A stretch of 43,408 bases of DNA. Origin: an uncultured Clostridia bacterium. Lineage in GTDB: Bacteria > Bacillota > Clostridia > UBA1381. The number at the start of each line of letters is the position of its first letter. Position 1 is the stretch's first letter. The stretch is taken from assembly GCA_947591315.1 (NCBI GenBank), contig CANQDD010000019.1, forward strand, positions 1 to 43,408, read 5' to 3'. The notes under the pieces were generated by a model. That model made no database searches, had not been told where the DNA came from, and was given only the letters and a program-made list of their open reading frames with translations. Below are positions 7,907 through 15,975 of this stretch, piece by piece. Position numbers and translations under genes: made by a program.

Positions 7907-8896
7907 TTACCATTCGGTTTCCGCCGCGAGCTTTATGAGCCGCGCGCAGCTTTCTATGTCGGAAATACTCGCCGTTTCCGATACCGAGTGTATATACCGT
8001 GTCGGCACGGATATGCCGCCCGTTTTAATTCCGGCGCGGGTCAGGTGAATAGCTCCCGCGTCCGTGCCGCCGTCGGTCATTATTTCAAGCGTATGCGGCA
8101 CGTTGTTGTTTTGTGCCGTCTGAATAAGCCTGTCCCTTACGGACGCGTCGCATATCACGGAGCGGTCCATTACCTTTATCGCCGCGCCGCCGCCCAGTTT
8201 AACGTCGCTTTTGGGCATACCGGGCACGTCGCCGGTGTCGGTTGTGTCAACCGAAATCGCAACGTCCGGCTCAAGCGTGAACGCCGCCGTTTTCGCGCCG
8301 CGAAGTCCGACCTCCTCCTGCGCGGTGAACACAAAAAATAGGTCGTTCGTATCGTTCTTTATTTCGCTCATCGCAGCCATAAGCGCGGCGCAGCCTGCGC
8401 GGTTGTCGAGAGCCTTCGATATTACCGTGTCGCCGCGCGTGTAAAAATCTCCGACGAAAGCAGCGCAGTCGCCCGTTTTCGCGATTTTTTCGGCTTCCTC
8501 CCTGTTTTTCGTGCCCACGTCTATAAACATCTTGTCCGTTTTCGGCTTGTCGCCAAGCTTTTCTTCATCGGCGGCTATCACGCCCTCCGCGCCGTTTAAA
8601 AAGCGCACGCGTAAATTGATAAGGTTTTTGACGTTCAGTCCGCCGAGCGGCGCGAAATACAGAAATCCCTTTTCGTCCGCGCCCGTTATTATAACGCCTA
8701 TTTCGTCCATATGCGCGGCGAACATTATTTTTTTGCCGTTTCCGTGCCTGCGGGCAATTAGGTTACCCATACCGTCGGCGTACACCTCGCCGCAGTACTT
8801 TTCAGCGTACCGCGCAATATAATCTCTTATATTGTTTTCACAGCCGGACGGCGCGTCGATACGCGTCATGTCCTCCAGTAGTTTCAAAATTTCCAT
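7907..8896 (-). CDS. M42 family aminopeptidase, complete active site (third of trio)
   Basis: M42 enzymes are cobalt- or zinc-dependent aminopeptidases that build hollow 12-subunit tetrahedral particles and finish the breakdown of peptides in the cytosol. All key residues are visible in this 329-residue protein: His62 and Asp64 in AAHMDEIG, bridging Asp164 in KALDNRAG, general base Glu194 and ligand Glu195 in QEEVGLRG, Asp217 in SVDTTD and His303 in RYIHS. The start ATG overlaps the stop of the preceding gene by one base (TAATG), with GGAGA upstream, so the two are translationally coupled. Substrate preference cannot be read from the sequence. Confidence 0.93.
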   Translation of the reverse strand: MEILKLLEDMTRIDAPSGCENNIRDYIARYAEKYCGEVYADGMGNLIARRHGNGKKIMFAAHMDEIGVIITGADEKGFLYFAPLGGLNVKNLINLRVRFLNGAEGVIAADEEKLGDKPKTDKMFIDVGTKNREEAEKIAKTGDCAAFVGDFYTRGDTVISKALDNRAGCAALMAAMSEIKNDTNDLFFVFTAQEEVGLRGAKTAAFTLEPDVAISVDTTDTGDVPGMPKSDVKLGGGAAIKVMDRSVICDASVRDRLIQTAQNNNVPHTLEIMTDGGTDAGAIHLTRAGIKTGGISVPTRYIHSVSETASISDIESCARLIKLAAETEW

Positions 8897-9897
8897 TATA
8901 TCATTTCTCCGATTTTATTGAGGTACAGTCTTATAAATTTTTCCGTTTCTTCTATGTCGCCCTTGTCGGCTATCGACACGGGAGAACGCGAGTATCGGCA
9001 CGGTATGAGCGCGCTCACAACGCGCGCGTCCGTTAGCTGCGCCGCAGCGCCGTCGGTAAGGTCGGACGTTACGCCGCGATTTGCGCGTATGCCGCTTTCC
9101 TTTGCCGCATTGAGCAGTTTTTCAGCAAGGTTTCGGTCGCTTATTACGCGCGCGTCTCGCAGACTTACCGTTACGCCCTCGCCGAGCTTTAACCCTTGCG
9201 TCTCGCAGCCGTACATGTCGGTCGTTTCGGCTGCCGTAACGGTCAGAACCGCGTCGGCGTTGAGTTTGTGCGACACCGCAGCCGCGCCGCGCGAGCCTAC
9301 CTCGTGCTGAACGGTAAATACCGCGTAAAAGTCGTAAGGATATTCGCCGCCGAGCGCGTTTATGAGCGCCATACACGCCGCGCTCCGTTCGAGCGCCTTG
9401 CCCTTAACGCGTACGCCGAGGTCGGCAAATTCCGTGTCAAACGTCACGTACTCGCCGAGATATATGCGCTTTTCAGCGTCGGCTTTATCCTTCGCGCCGA
9501 TATCTATAAACAAATCCTTCGTCTTTGTGACCGTTTCGCGCTCGCTCTTTGTGCGAAGATGCACAGCCTTCATGCCGATTACGCCCTTTACGCCGCCGCG
9601 CGTAACGACGCGCTTTGACACGAGCTTGCGCGCGTCAATGCTGCCGACAAGCTTAAATTTCAAGTAGCCCTTATCGGTTATTTCGCTTATTATCATACCG
9701 ACTTCGTCCATAGGAGCCGTCACAGCTATCGTTTTGCCGCGTGTTTTGCCCTTTTTAAGGGCGATCACGTTTCCCATGGTGTCAACGGTTATCTCGTCGG
9801 CTTTGTTCTTTATTTCGTCGATTATAAGCCGTCTCACATCGTCCTCCGCGCCGCTCACGCCGAAGGCTTCGGAAAGCCGTTTCATAAGGTCAGCCAT
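8896..9897 (-). CDS. Degenerate M42 family protein, predicted catalytically inactive (second of trio)
   Basis: The 333-residue protein aligns end to end with its two neighbours and is uninterrupted, but the active site is gone. The first metal His is Pro62 (APMDEVG), the bridging Asp is Glu170 (KALERSAA), the general-base Glu is His198 (QHEVGSRG; Glu199 is kept), the next metal Asp is Thr221, and the last metal His is Arg304 (RYSRSP). Four of five metal ligands and the base are therefore replaced, while core and surface motifs remain. The ATG at 9897 lies inside the end of the upstream active paralogue (16-base overlap) and its stop overlaps the next start. Tight coupling to two intact paralogues suggests a structural or regulatory subunit rather than decay. 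Confidence 0.85.
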   Translation of the reverse strand: MADLMKRLSEAFGVSGAEDDVRRLIIDEIKNKADEITVDTMGNVIALKKGKTRGKTIAVTAPMDEVGMIISEITDKGYLKFKLVGSIDARKLVSKRVVTRGGVKGVIGMKAVHLRTKSERETVTKTKDLFIDIGAKDKADAEKRIYLGEYVTFDTEFADLGVRVKGKALERSAACMALINALGGEYPYDFYAVFTVQHEVGSRGAAAVSHKLNADAVLTVTAAETTDMYGCETQGLKLGEGVTVSLRDARVISDRNLAEKLLNAAKESGIRANRGVTSDLTDGAAAQLTDARVVSALIPCRYSRSPVSIADKGDIEETEKFIRLYLNKIGEMI

Positions 9898-10907
9898 TTC
9901 GTATCGACCTCGCTTTCCTTTATAAATTCCGTGAGAAGCACCGCTGTCGCCTCTGCGTCGGATATGTCGAGCGTTTCGACGGACGTGTGCATATATTTGA
10001 GCGGTATCGACAAAAGTGCCGTCGGTATGCCGTCGCGCGCGGTCTGTATCTCCCACGCGTCGGTGCCCGTGTCGCCGCCCTCAACCTCTACCACGGCTTT
10101 TATACTGTGCTTTTCGGCTGTTTTAAGCAGACGGTCGGTAAGACGCGGGTGAAGGTTCGGTCCGACACACACAGCCGTACCGCAGCCCGTTTCAAACGCG
10201 TCCGAATTGTCGGGCGTGGCGGCGTGCGTCACGTCTATCGCTATTGCTATGTCGGGGTTCACGCCGTAGGCGGTCGTCTTTCCGCCGCGGCAGCCGACCT
10301 CCTCCTGCACAGCCGCTACCGCATACACATCGACGTTTAGATCCGCGTTTTGTATATTCTTCATCACCGTTATTATCGCCGCGACGCTCGCGCGGTCGTC
10401 AAGCGATTTTCCGCTGAACCGCATATCGCCCATACCGCCCACGGACTGCGCTATCGTCACGCTGTCGCCGACGGACACGCACTCCTTTACCGTCCCTGCG
10501 TCGAGTCCCGTGTCGATAGCCATGTCGCGTATATCGACGCTCTTGCCGTCCTCGAGGAAACGCTCCGGCTGTATTCCTATCACGCCCCACAGGTCGCGCT
10601 TTCCGTGTACCGTCACTTCGCCCGACGGGAGCGTCGTCCTGTCAACGCCGCCGACATTTGTGAAGGTTACATAGCCCTCGTCGGTTACCGACGTGACCAT
10701 AAGTCCTATCTCGTCGCAGTGCGCCTCAATCATGACAGACGGCGCGTTTTCCTTGCCGCACCGCTTTACGCCTATCACGCTGCCGAGCGCGTCTGTTGTG
10801 ACGCTGTCGCAGTACGGCGCGAGAAGGTTTTTTATTTCGTCCGTTATTCTGTATTCAAATCCCGATATGCCGCGCATATCGCTTAGCTGTTTGATTAGGT
10901 CTTTCAT
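9882..10907 (-). CDS. M42 family aminopeptidase, complete active site (first of trio)
   Basis: This 341-residue M42 peptidase keeps the full catalytic set: His63 and Asp65 (EAHCDEIG), bridging Asp170 (KSLDDRAS), Glu202 and Glu203 (QEEVGCRG), Asp225 (AIDVTHA) and His307 (KYMHT). Its sequence differs clearly from that of the third gene, so the trio is not a recent duplication. ATG at 10907 follows AAAAGGA at workable spacing; an in-frame ATG farther upstream at 10988 would put repeat DNA into the protein and is rejected. It is the first gene after the hairpin-repeat region and overlaps the degenerate paralogue by 16 bases. Confidence 0.92.
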   Translation of the reverse strand: MKDLIKQLSDMRGISGFEYRITDEIKNLLAPYCDSVTTDALGSVIGVKRCGKENAPSVMIEAHCDEIGLMVTSVTDEGYVTFTNVGGVDRTTLPSGEVTVHGKRDLWGVIGIQPERFLEDGKSVDIRDMAIDTGLDAGTVKECVSVGDSVTIAQSVGGMGDMRFSGKSLDDRASVAAIITVMKNIQNADLNVDVYAVAAVQEEVGCRGGKTTAYGVNPDIAIAIDVTHAATPDNSDAFETGCGTAVCVGPNLHPRLTDRLLKTAEKHSIKAVVEVEGGDTGTDAWEIQTARDGIPTALLSIPLKYMHTSVETLDISDAEATAVLLTEFIKESEVDTKWLTL

Positions 10908-10944
10908 GTATTGTGTTCCTTTTAAGTGGGATTTATATGCACAA

Positions 10945-11017
10945 GTGCGGGCGACCGCAAGGGTCGCCCCTACGGGTACAAATTTCATGTAGGGGCGACC
11001 CTTGCGGTCGCCCGTGC
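10945..11017. repeat. Long inverted repeat of the GTAGGGGCGACC type
   Basis: Two arms (10948-10973 and 10989-11014) are perfect 26-base reverse complements around a 15-base loop. The core reads GGGCGACCGCAAGGGTCGCC, which is itself partly self-complementary. Elements of this style are common between genes in gut Clostridia and have no known coding function. This one lies just upstream of the M42 genes. Confidence 0.85.
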
Positions 11018-11022
11018 GGAAG

Positions 11023-11131
11023 GCTCCCCTTGAGGGGAGCTGTCGCCGAAGGCGACTGAGAGGTGGTTTTTAAAAGTTCGCTGCCACCTCTCCGTCATTG
11101 CTGCGCAATGACACCTCTCCTCAAGGAGAGG
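11023..11131. repeat. Multi-hairpin intergenic repeat
   Basis: A chain of stem-loops: GCTCCCC/GGGGAGC (11023-11040), TCGCC/GGCGA (about 11043-11055), GAGAGGTGG (11058-11066) pairing with CCACCTCTC (11084-11092), GTCATTG/CAATGAC (11094-11112) and CCTCTCC/GGAGAGG (11114-11131). It is non-coding. Together with the inverted repeat at 10945-11017 it fills most of the 276-base gap between murD and the M42 genes. It resembles miniature mobile or REP-like elements; no transposase is present. Confidence 0.8.
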
Positions 11132-11183
11132 CTCACGATATGAGGCGCCCGATTCCAATACGCAACCCAAATCCCGCTTTACT

Positions 11184-12557
11184 CTATTTCAATTCATTCA
11201 CTATCTTCTTAAACAAATGTCCGCGTTCCTCGAAGTTGCGGAAAATATCGTAGCTTGTGCTTGCGGGTGAGAGCAGCACCACGTCGCCGCTTTCGGCGCG
11301 GTTTCTCGCGGTGTTTACGGCTTCGTCATACGTTGACGCGCGTATCACCTCAATATTCTTACCCTTTCCGGTACGCTTTATTTCATCATTAAGAGCATCG
11401 TTAATTTTTTTCGACGTTGCGCCTATGAGTATAAGCGTCTTAACGTGCTCCGCAATAGACGGTCCGAGCGAATCAAACGGTATGCCCTTGTCCTTGCCGC
11501 CCGCGATAAGTATTACCTTTTCGGGAAACACGCGCAGTGTGTTTATCGTTCTATTCGGGCTTGAATCTATGGAGCTGTTATAGTAGCGAACGCCGTCGAA
11601 TATTCTGACGAGCTCTATTCTGTGCTCCACGCCGCCGAATGTCCGCGCGATATCCCGTATCACATCGTCGCTCACAAGTCCAGACACTGCGGCAATAGCA
11701 GCCATGTAGTTCTCTACGTTGTGCATACCGGGAATTTTGATGTCGTTAATATTGAGTACCTCGACGTTCCCGCGCTTTATAACGCCGCCGTCAAGGTAAA
11801 CGTCAGCCGTCGAGCGTCTCGAAAAATACCGTACCGCGCCGCACGCTTCCCTGCCGATTTTGGCGGTCACGTTGTTGTCGGCGTTCACAACAAGAACGTT
11901 GCCCTCCTTTTGGTAACGCATGATGTTTTTCTTTGCGTCTATATATTCCGCGTAGTCCTTATGCACGTCGAGGTGGTTGGGGCTGATATTCGTTATAACG
12001 GCTATTTCGGGCGATTTGCGCATTGTATGAAGCTGGAACGACGACAGCTCCAAAATAACCCAGTCGTCCTCCTTCATTTTACCCGTGTCCTCAAGCACCG
12101 GCGCGCCGATATTGCCGCCGAGCCATGTCGTGTAGCCGGCGTTCGTCATCATCTTATGGATAAGCGTGGTTGTGGTAGTCTTTCCGTCGCTGCCCGTTAC
12201 GGCGATTATGTGCGACGGACACACATCGAAAAACACTTCCATTTCACTTGTGACCTTGCTGCCTCTCTCCTTCGCGTCGAGAAGCGCCGGCACATCGAAG
12301 CGCATACCCGGCGTTTTGAATATGATGTCGCCGGAAAGGTCATTAAGATAGCCGTCGCCGAGAACGAGCTTTACGCCGAGCGTTTCAAGCTCGTCAGCCG
12401 TTTCAGCCATATCCTTCCTTTTGTTCTTGTCGCGTGCCGTCACCTTCGCGCCGTGTTCCGTCAGGAATTTTATGAGCGGCAGATTCGATATGCCTATGCC
12501 AATTACTGTAATGTCTTTCCCTTTTACCTCTTGTATAAACTCGTCAAGCTTTGTCAT
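11184..12557 (-). CDS. murD: UDP-N-acetylmuramoyl-L-alanine--D-glutamate ligase MurD
   Basis: MurD adds D-glutamate to UDP-MurNAc-L-Ala in cytosolic peptidoglycan synthesis. The 457-residue protein has an N-terminal UDP-binding Rossmann part (ITVIGIGISNLPL), the ATP loop TGSDGKTT at residues 121-128, the Mur ligase signature stretch LELSSFQL, TNISPNHLDVH, and the C-terminal domain with GGKDKG and LLSPASTSYDIF, which is specific for MurD. It lies outside the usual division-cell-wall cluster. A terminator (12587-12614) separates it from ispH/rpsA, leaving only about 30 bases for a promoter, and none was seen, so it may depend on readthrough. Confidence 0.95.
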   Translation of the reverse strand: MTKLDEFIQEVKGKDITVIGIGISNLPLIKFLTEHGAKVTARDKNKRKDMAETADELETLGVKLVLGDGYLNDLSGDIIFKTPGMRFDVPALLDAKERGSKVTSEMEVFFDVCPSHIIAVTGSDGKTTTTTLIHKMMTNAGYTTWLGGNIGAPVLEDTGKMKEDDWVILELSSFQLHTMRKSPEIAVITNISPNHLDVHKDYAEYIDAKKNIMRYQKEGNVLVVNADNNVTAKIGREACGAVRYFSRRSTADVYLDGGVIKRGNVEVLNINDIKIPGMHNVENYMAAIAAVSGLVSDDVIRDIARTFGGVEHRIELVRIFDGVRYYNSSIDSSPNRTINTLRVFPEKVILIAGGKDKGIPFDSLGPSIAEHVKTLILIGATSKKINDALNDEIKRTGKGKNIEVIRASTYDEAVNTARNRAESGDVVLLSPASTSYDIFRNFEERGHLFKKIVNELK

Positions 12558-12586
12558 ATTTTTATACCTCTCTGCTATAAAAATCG

Positions 12587-12614
12587 AAAAAGGCAGGATT
12601 TACCTGCCTTTTTT
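12587..12614 (-). terminator. Intrinsic terminator after ispH/rpsA
   Basis: Read on the minus strand, a GGCAGG/CCTGCC stem (12592-12597 and 12603-12608, 5-base loop) is extended by an A run pairing with a T run and ends in TTTTT. It begins about 9 bases after the ispH/rpsA stop. Confidence 0.9.
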
Positions 12615-12622
12615 CATTACGA

Positions 12623-14734
12623 TTATTCAGCGTCGTCCGCTTTTTCCTCCGCGGGAGCGGCTTCTTCCGCCGGAGCTTCCTCAGCAGCGGGCGTCTCCTC
12701 TGCGGGCGCTTCCTCTGCCGGAGCTTCCTCCTCCGCAGGCTCGATCTCAATCTTCTCGTCAACCTCTACATCGGGGTTTGTCGAGTATACGAGCGTTTCC
12801 GCGTTCAGGGGAACTTCATCTTCTTCCTTCTTATCTTCCACTATCTTCGTGGGAATAAGCGCGCTGATCGACAGGCTTATCTTCTTGTCATCCCAGTTGA
12901 CGTCCGTTACCTGAGCCTCAACCTCCTGACCGATTGACAGTACGTCCTCCGGCTTTCCTATCTTTCTGTCGGCAATCTGAGAAATGTGGATAAGACCGTC
13001 AACATTCGGGATAATCTCCGCAAACGCGCCGAACGGCAGCATGCGTACTATCTTACACTTTACTATATCGCCTATCGCAATCTTCGACTTTGCGATTTCC
13101 CACGGGTTGTCCTCAGCCTTCTTGTAGCCGAGCGATATTTTCTTTGTTTCAGGGTTGATGTCCTTAATGTATACCTCAAGAACGTCGCCCTCCTTTACAA
13201 CCTCCGAGGGATGCTTTATTCTGTTCCACGAAAGCTCACTGATGTGAACGAGACCGTCCACGCCGCCGATGTCAACGAACGCGCCGAAGCTTGTGATTGA
13301 CTTTACAACGCCCTCGTACTTCTTGCCGACCTCGGCTTCAGCCCAGAACTTGGCTTCCTTTTCTTTTCTTTCGGCTTCTATGATTACGCGTACCGAGCCG
13401 ATAACGCGCTTTCTTCTTTCATCAATCTCTATAATCTTGTAGTTTACAATGTCGCCTACAAGACTTTGAAGGTCCTGCACAAATCTTCCTGATACCTGAC
13501 GCGCGGGAATAAATACCTGTGTGTCCTCCGTTATGGCGATAACTCCGCCCTTAACGGCTTTTGTAATCTTTCCTTCGAGGGTTCTGCCTTCCTCGTACGC
13601 TTCCTTGATCTTGATCCAACCCTCTTCGTTTATCACCTTCTTGCGTGATAAAACAACTTTTCCCTCACCGTCATTTACGCCTACAACATAAACCTTGATT
13701 GTGTCGCCTTCTTTTACAACATCCGACGGCTTAAGTGCGGGGTCGTTCGTAAGCTGATCCGCGGCGAGCTGTCCGTTATACTTAAAGCCGCCCAAATCAA
13801 CGATAACTTCATTGCTGCGAACCTCTACAACCGTTCCTTCCACAATGTCCCCGTTATTCAGAGTCTTGCTCGAATACTGTTCAAACAGCTCCGCAAAGTT
13901 CTCCTCATTTTTTACATTTTCACTCATAGCCTTTTTTACCTCCTCGATAATACCTCCGGGGGTTGAAGCACCGGCGGTAATACCTATTTTATTATGTGTT
14001 TTTTTCGCGGGTAAATCCCGCACAGTTTCAACGTGATAGGTTTCGGGGCAGTTCCGTTTCGATATCTCGTACAGCTTTCTTGTGTTCGAGCTTTCTCTGC
14101 CGCCAATCACAATCATCATGTCCGAAATAAGCGAAAGCTCCTCCGCTTCCTTTTGCCTGTCTTTCGTCGCACTACATATTGTATCAAATATTAGGGTACT
14201 TTTGCAAGTTTTTTTTATATTTTGTACGATTTCACCAAAAAAATCCTTATTTATTGTTGTTTGTGCTACAATACAAAGCCTTTTTTCACTCAATTCGGGA
14301 GGCGGTACATAGTTTTTGTCGTTTATGATAACCGCGCTGTCCGAGCAATGACCGTTTATGCCGATGACCTCGGGGTGATTTTTGTCGCCGGCTATCACTA
14401 TCTGATACCCTTTGGCGTAGTGCTCCGAGACTATTTTGTGTATCTTTGACACAAACGGGCATGTGAGGTCTATGCACTGTCTGTCGCCTATCTCCTTATA
14501 CACGTTCTCGCCCACGCCGTGCGCGCGTATCACGACTGCGCAGTCGGGCGGTATGTCGCTCACGCGTTCATACGATTTTACGCCCTTTTCCTCAAGCTCC
14601 GCAATGACCTGACCGTTATGGATAAGGTGTCCGAGCGTCGCAATTTTATTCCCCTTCTCTATCTCGGCGTAAACTCCGTCCACGGCGCGCTTTACGCCGT
14701 AGCAGAAGCCTGCCGTTTTTGCAACCGTGATCAT
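12623..14734 (-). CDS. ispH: Bifunctional IspH (HMB-PP reductase) / S1 RNA-binding ribosomal protein
   Basis: Residues 1-270 or so form IspH, the 4Fe-4S enzyme that makes IPP and DMAPP in the last step of the MEP isoprenoid pathway; its cluster cysteines are Cys11 (FCYGV), Cys92 (LTCPF) and Cys187 (TICSAT). Residues about 290-620 hold four S1 RNA-binding domains, with motifs such as SFGAFVDIGGVDGLVHISEL and PFGAFAEIIPNVDGLIHIS. The final 40 or so residues are a low-complexity Glu/Ala/Pro tail. The fusion is a known clostridial arrangement, so this 703-residue length is expected. The start overlaps the plsC stop by four bases (ATGA), and a strong terminator follows. Confidence 0.95.
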   Translation of the reverse strand: MITVAKTAGFCYGVKRAVDGVYAEIEKGNKIATLGHLIHNGQVIAELEEKGVKSYERVSDIPPDCAVVIRAHGVGENVYKEIGDRQCIDLTCPFVSKIHKIVSEHYAKGYQIVIAGDKNHPEVIGINGHCSDSAVIINDKNYVPPPELSEKRLCIVAQTTINKDFFGEIVQNIKKTCKSTLIFDTICSATKDRQKEAEELSLISDMMIVIGGRESSNTRKLYEISKRNCPETYHVETVRDLPAKKTHNKIGITAGASTPGGIIEEVKKAMSENVKNEENFAELFEQYSSKTLNNGDIVEGTVVEVRSNEVIVDLGGFKYNGQLAADQLTNDPALKPSDVVKEGDTIKVYVVGVNDGEGKVVLSRKKVINEEGWIKIKEAYEEGRTLEGKITKAVKGGVIAITEDTQVFIPARQVSGRFVQDLQSLVGDIVNYKIIEIDERRKRVIGSVRVIIEAERKEKEAKFWAEAEVGKKYEGVVKSITSFGAFVDIGGVDGLVHISELSWNRIKHPSEVVKEGDVLEVYIKDINPETKKISLGYKKAEDNPWEIAKSKIAIGDIVKCKIVRMLPFGAFAEIIPNVDGLIHISQIADRKIGKPEDVLSIGQEVEAQVTDVNWDDKKISLSISALIPTKIVEDKKEEDEVPLNAETLVYSTNPDVEVDEKIEIEPAEEEAPAEEAPAEETPAAEEAPAEEAAPAEEKADDAE

Positions 14735-15300
14735 AGCTTTTCCCTTATCCTTGCCATAATATCGTCCGCGGCAGAGAGCGTTTCCTCCTGCGTGAGCTTT
14801 TTGGTGAAATCAAGGTACACCGGCTCGCCGTACGTGACGGTTATTTTGTGCAGCCACTTATACTCGCCCGATATTGCAGCTGGTATCACGGGCACCTTCG
14901 CGCGGTGCGCTATCGCGACCATGCCGGGCTTTGCCTTGGGGCGCGAGTTGTCGGTTACGCGTCTGCCCTCCGGGAATATCAGCATAGCGTCGCCCTGCGC
15001 CAGTATTTTGAGCGAACCTTTTATCGCGCCCAAATCGCCGTGTCCGCGCGATATCGGGAACGCGCCGAGCGATTTTATGAGGAAGCCGAAAAATTTATTC
15101 TTAAACAGCTCCTCCTTCGCCATAAAGCGCAGCCTTCGCGTGCAGGTTAAACCGGCCATTACGGGATCCCAGTAGCTGCGGTGGTTATACGCGATTATAA
15201 CGCCGCCCTCCTTCGGTATGTTCTCCCTGCCGACCGTTTTTATACGGAACACGACGAGAAGCGCGACGCGCACTATCCATACTGCTATATTATAAAACAT
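14731..15300 (-). CDS. plsC: 1-acyl-sn-glycerol-3-phosphate acyltransferase PlsC
   Basis: PlsC transfers an acyl chain to lysophosphatidic acid, making phosphatidic acid at the inner membrane face. The 189-residue protein has a hydrophobic N-terminal segment (about 3-19), the catalytic HX4D motif in NHRSYWD (His40, Asp45), the glycerol-phosphate-binding FPEGRR motif near residue 111 and a VPVIPAAI motif. It overlaps cmk by 11 bases at its start and ispH by 4 at its end. The cmk-plsC-ispH/rpsA order is conserved in Clostridia. Confidence 0.94.
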   Translation of the reverse strand: MFYNIAVWIVRVALLVVFRIKTVGRENIPKEGGVIIAYNHRSYWDPVMAGLTCTRRLRFMAKEELFKNKFFGFLIKSLGAFPISRGHGDLGAIKGSLKILAQGDAMLIFPEGRRVTDNSRPKAKPGMVAIAHRAKVPVIPAAISGEYKWLHKITVTYGEPVYLDFTKKLTQEETLSAADDIMARIREKL

Positions 15301-15961
15301 CTCTTATAAGCTCCTTTACGTGTTCTACAGCCTCATCAAATGTAAGGTCGGTCGTGTCAAGAAGCGTTGCGTCGTCCGCCTTTTTAAGCGGCGACATTTC
15401 ACGCTCCGAGTCGTTTTTGTCGCGGTATTCTATGTCCTTTTTTAGCTTTTCGTAGTCGCAATCGACGCCCTTTGCCGTAAGCTCGTTATACCGCCGCTTT
15501 GCGCGCGCGTCAACCGACGCGGTGAGAAATATTTTCACCTGCGCGTCGGGCAATACGGTCGAGCATATATCGCGTCCGTCCATTATAACGTCGTCCGTTT
15601 TTGCCATTTCGCGCTGCATCGCCACGAGCTTTACGCGCACCTCCGGTATTACGGCTACGTCCGACGCGCCCACGGACACGTCCTCCTGTCGTATGCGCTC
15701 CGAAACGTCCCTGCCGTTCAGGTACACGCGCTGCGCGCCGTTTTCGTTTTTAAGCGCGATTTTTATCTCGTCAAGACGGCTTATGAGCGCGGCGCGGTCA
15801 CCTCGTATATCTATGCTGTTTTCTATCGCGAAAAGCGCGGCTGCGCGGTACATCGCGCCCGTGTCTATGTAGGTGTAACCCATATTCTTCGCAACGGCTT
15901 TGGAAACGCTGCTCTTGCCCGCTCCTGCCGGCCCGTCAACGGCTACGGCTATATGCTTCAT
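15290..15961 (-). CDS. cmk: Cytidylate kinase
   Basis: Cmk phosphorylates CMP and dCMP with ATP. The 223-residue protein opens with the P-loop GPAGAGKS (10-17), then the DTGAMYRA motif near residue 36, VIMDGRDICSTVLP in the CMP-binding region and the LID-type segment RAKRRYNEL. ATG at 15961 with GGGAGG upstream is preferred; a longer reading from 16081 would overlap aroH. It sits 14 bases after aroH. Confidence 0.96.
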   Translation of the reverse strand: MKHIAVAVDGPAGAGKSSVSKAVAKNMGYTYIDTGAMYRAAALFAIENSIDIRGDRAALISRLDEIKIALKNENGAQRVYLNGRDVSERIRQEDVSVGASDVAVIPEVRVKLVAMQREMAKTDDVIMDGRDICSTVLPDAQVKIFLTASVDARAKRRYNELTAKGVDCDYEKLKKDIEYRDKNDSEREMSPLKKADDATLLDTTDLTFDEAVEHVKELIRDVL

Positions 15962-15975
15962 ATTCGTTCCTCCCG

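Noticed and set aside
8896..9897. Treating the middle M42 gene as a pseudogene
   Set aside because: The frame is intact over full length, has a ribosome site and tight overlaps with both neighbours; an inactive but expressed subunit fits better.
10988..11170. Reading of about 61 codons on the minus strand through the hairpin array, and an upstream extension of the first M42 gene into it
   Set aside because: It consists of palindromic repeat sequence, has no ribosome site and matches no protein; the M42 start at 10907 is better supported.
10908..11183. Riboswitch or T-box upstream of the M42 genes
   Set aside because: The stem-loops match the style of dispersed intergenic repeats, and no known riboswitch core or T-box sequence is visible.
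11622..12914. 430-codon plus-strand reading frame across murD
   Set aside because: It is antisense to a clear MurD, is rich in Tyr, Arg and Val as expected of a shadow of this base composition, and has no recognisable motif or ribosome site.
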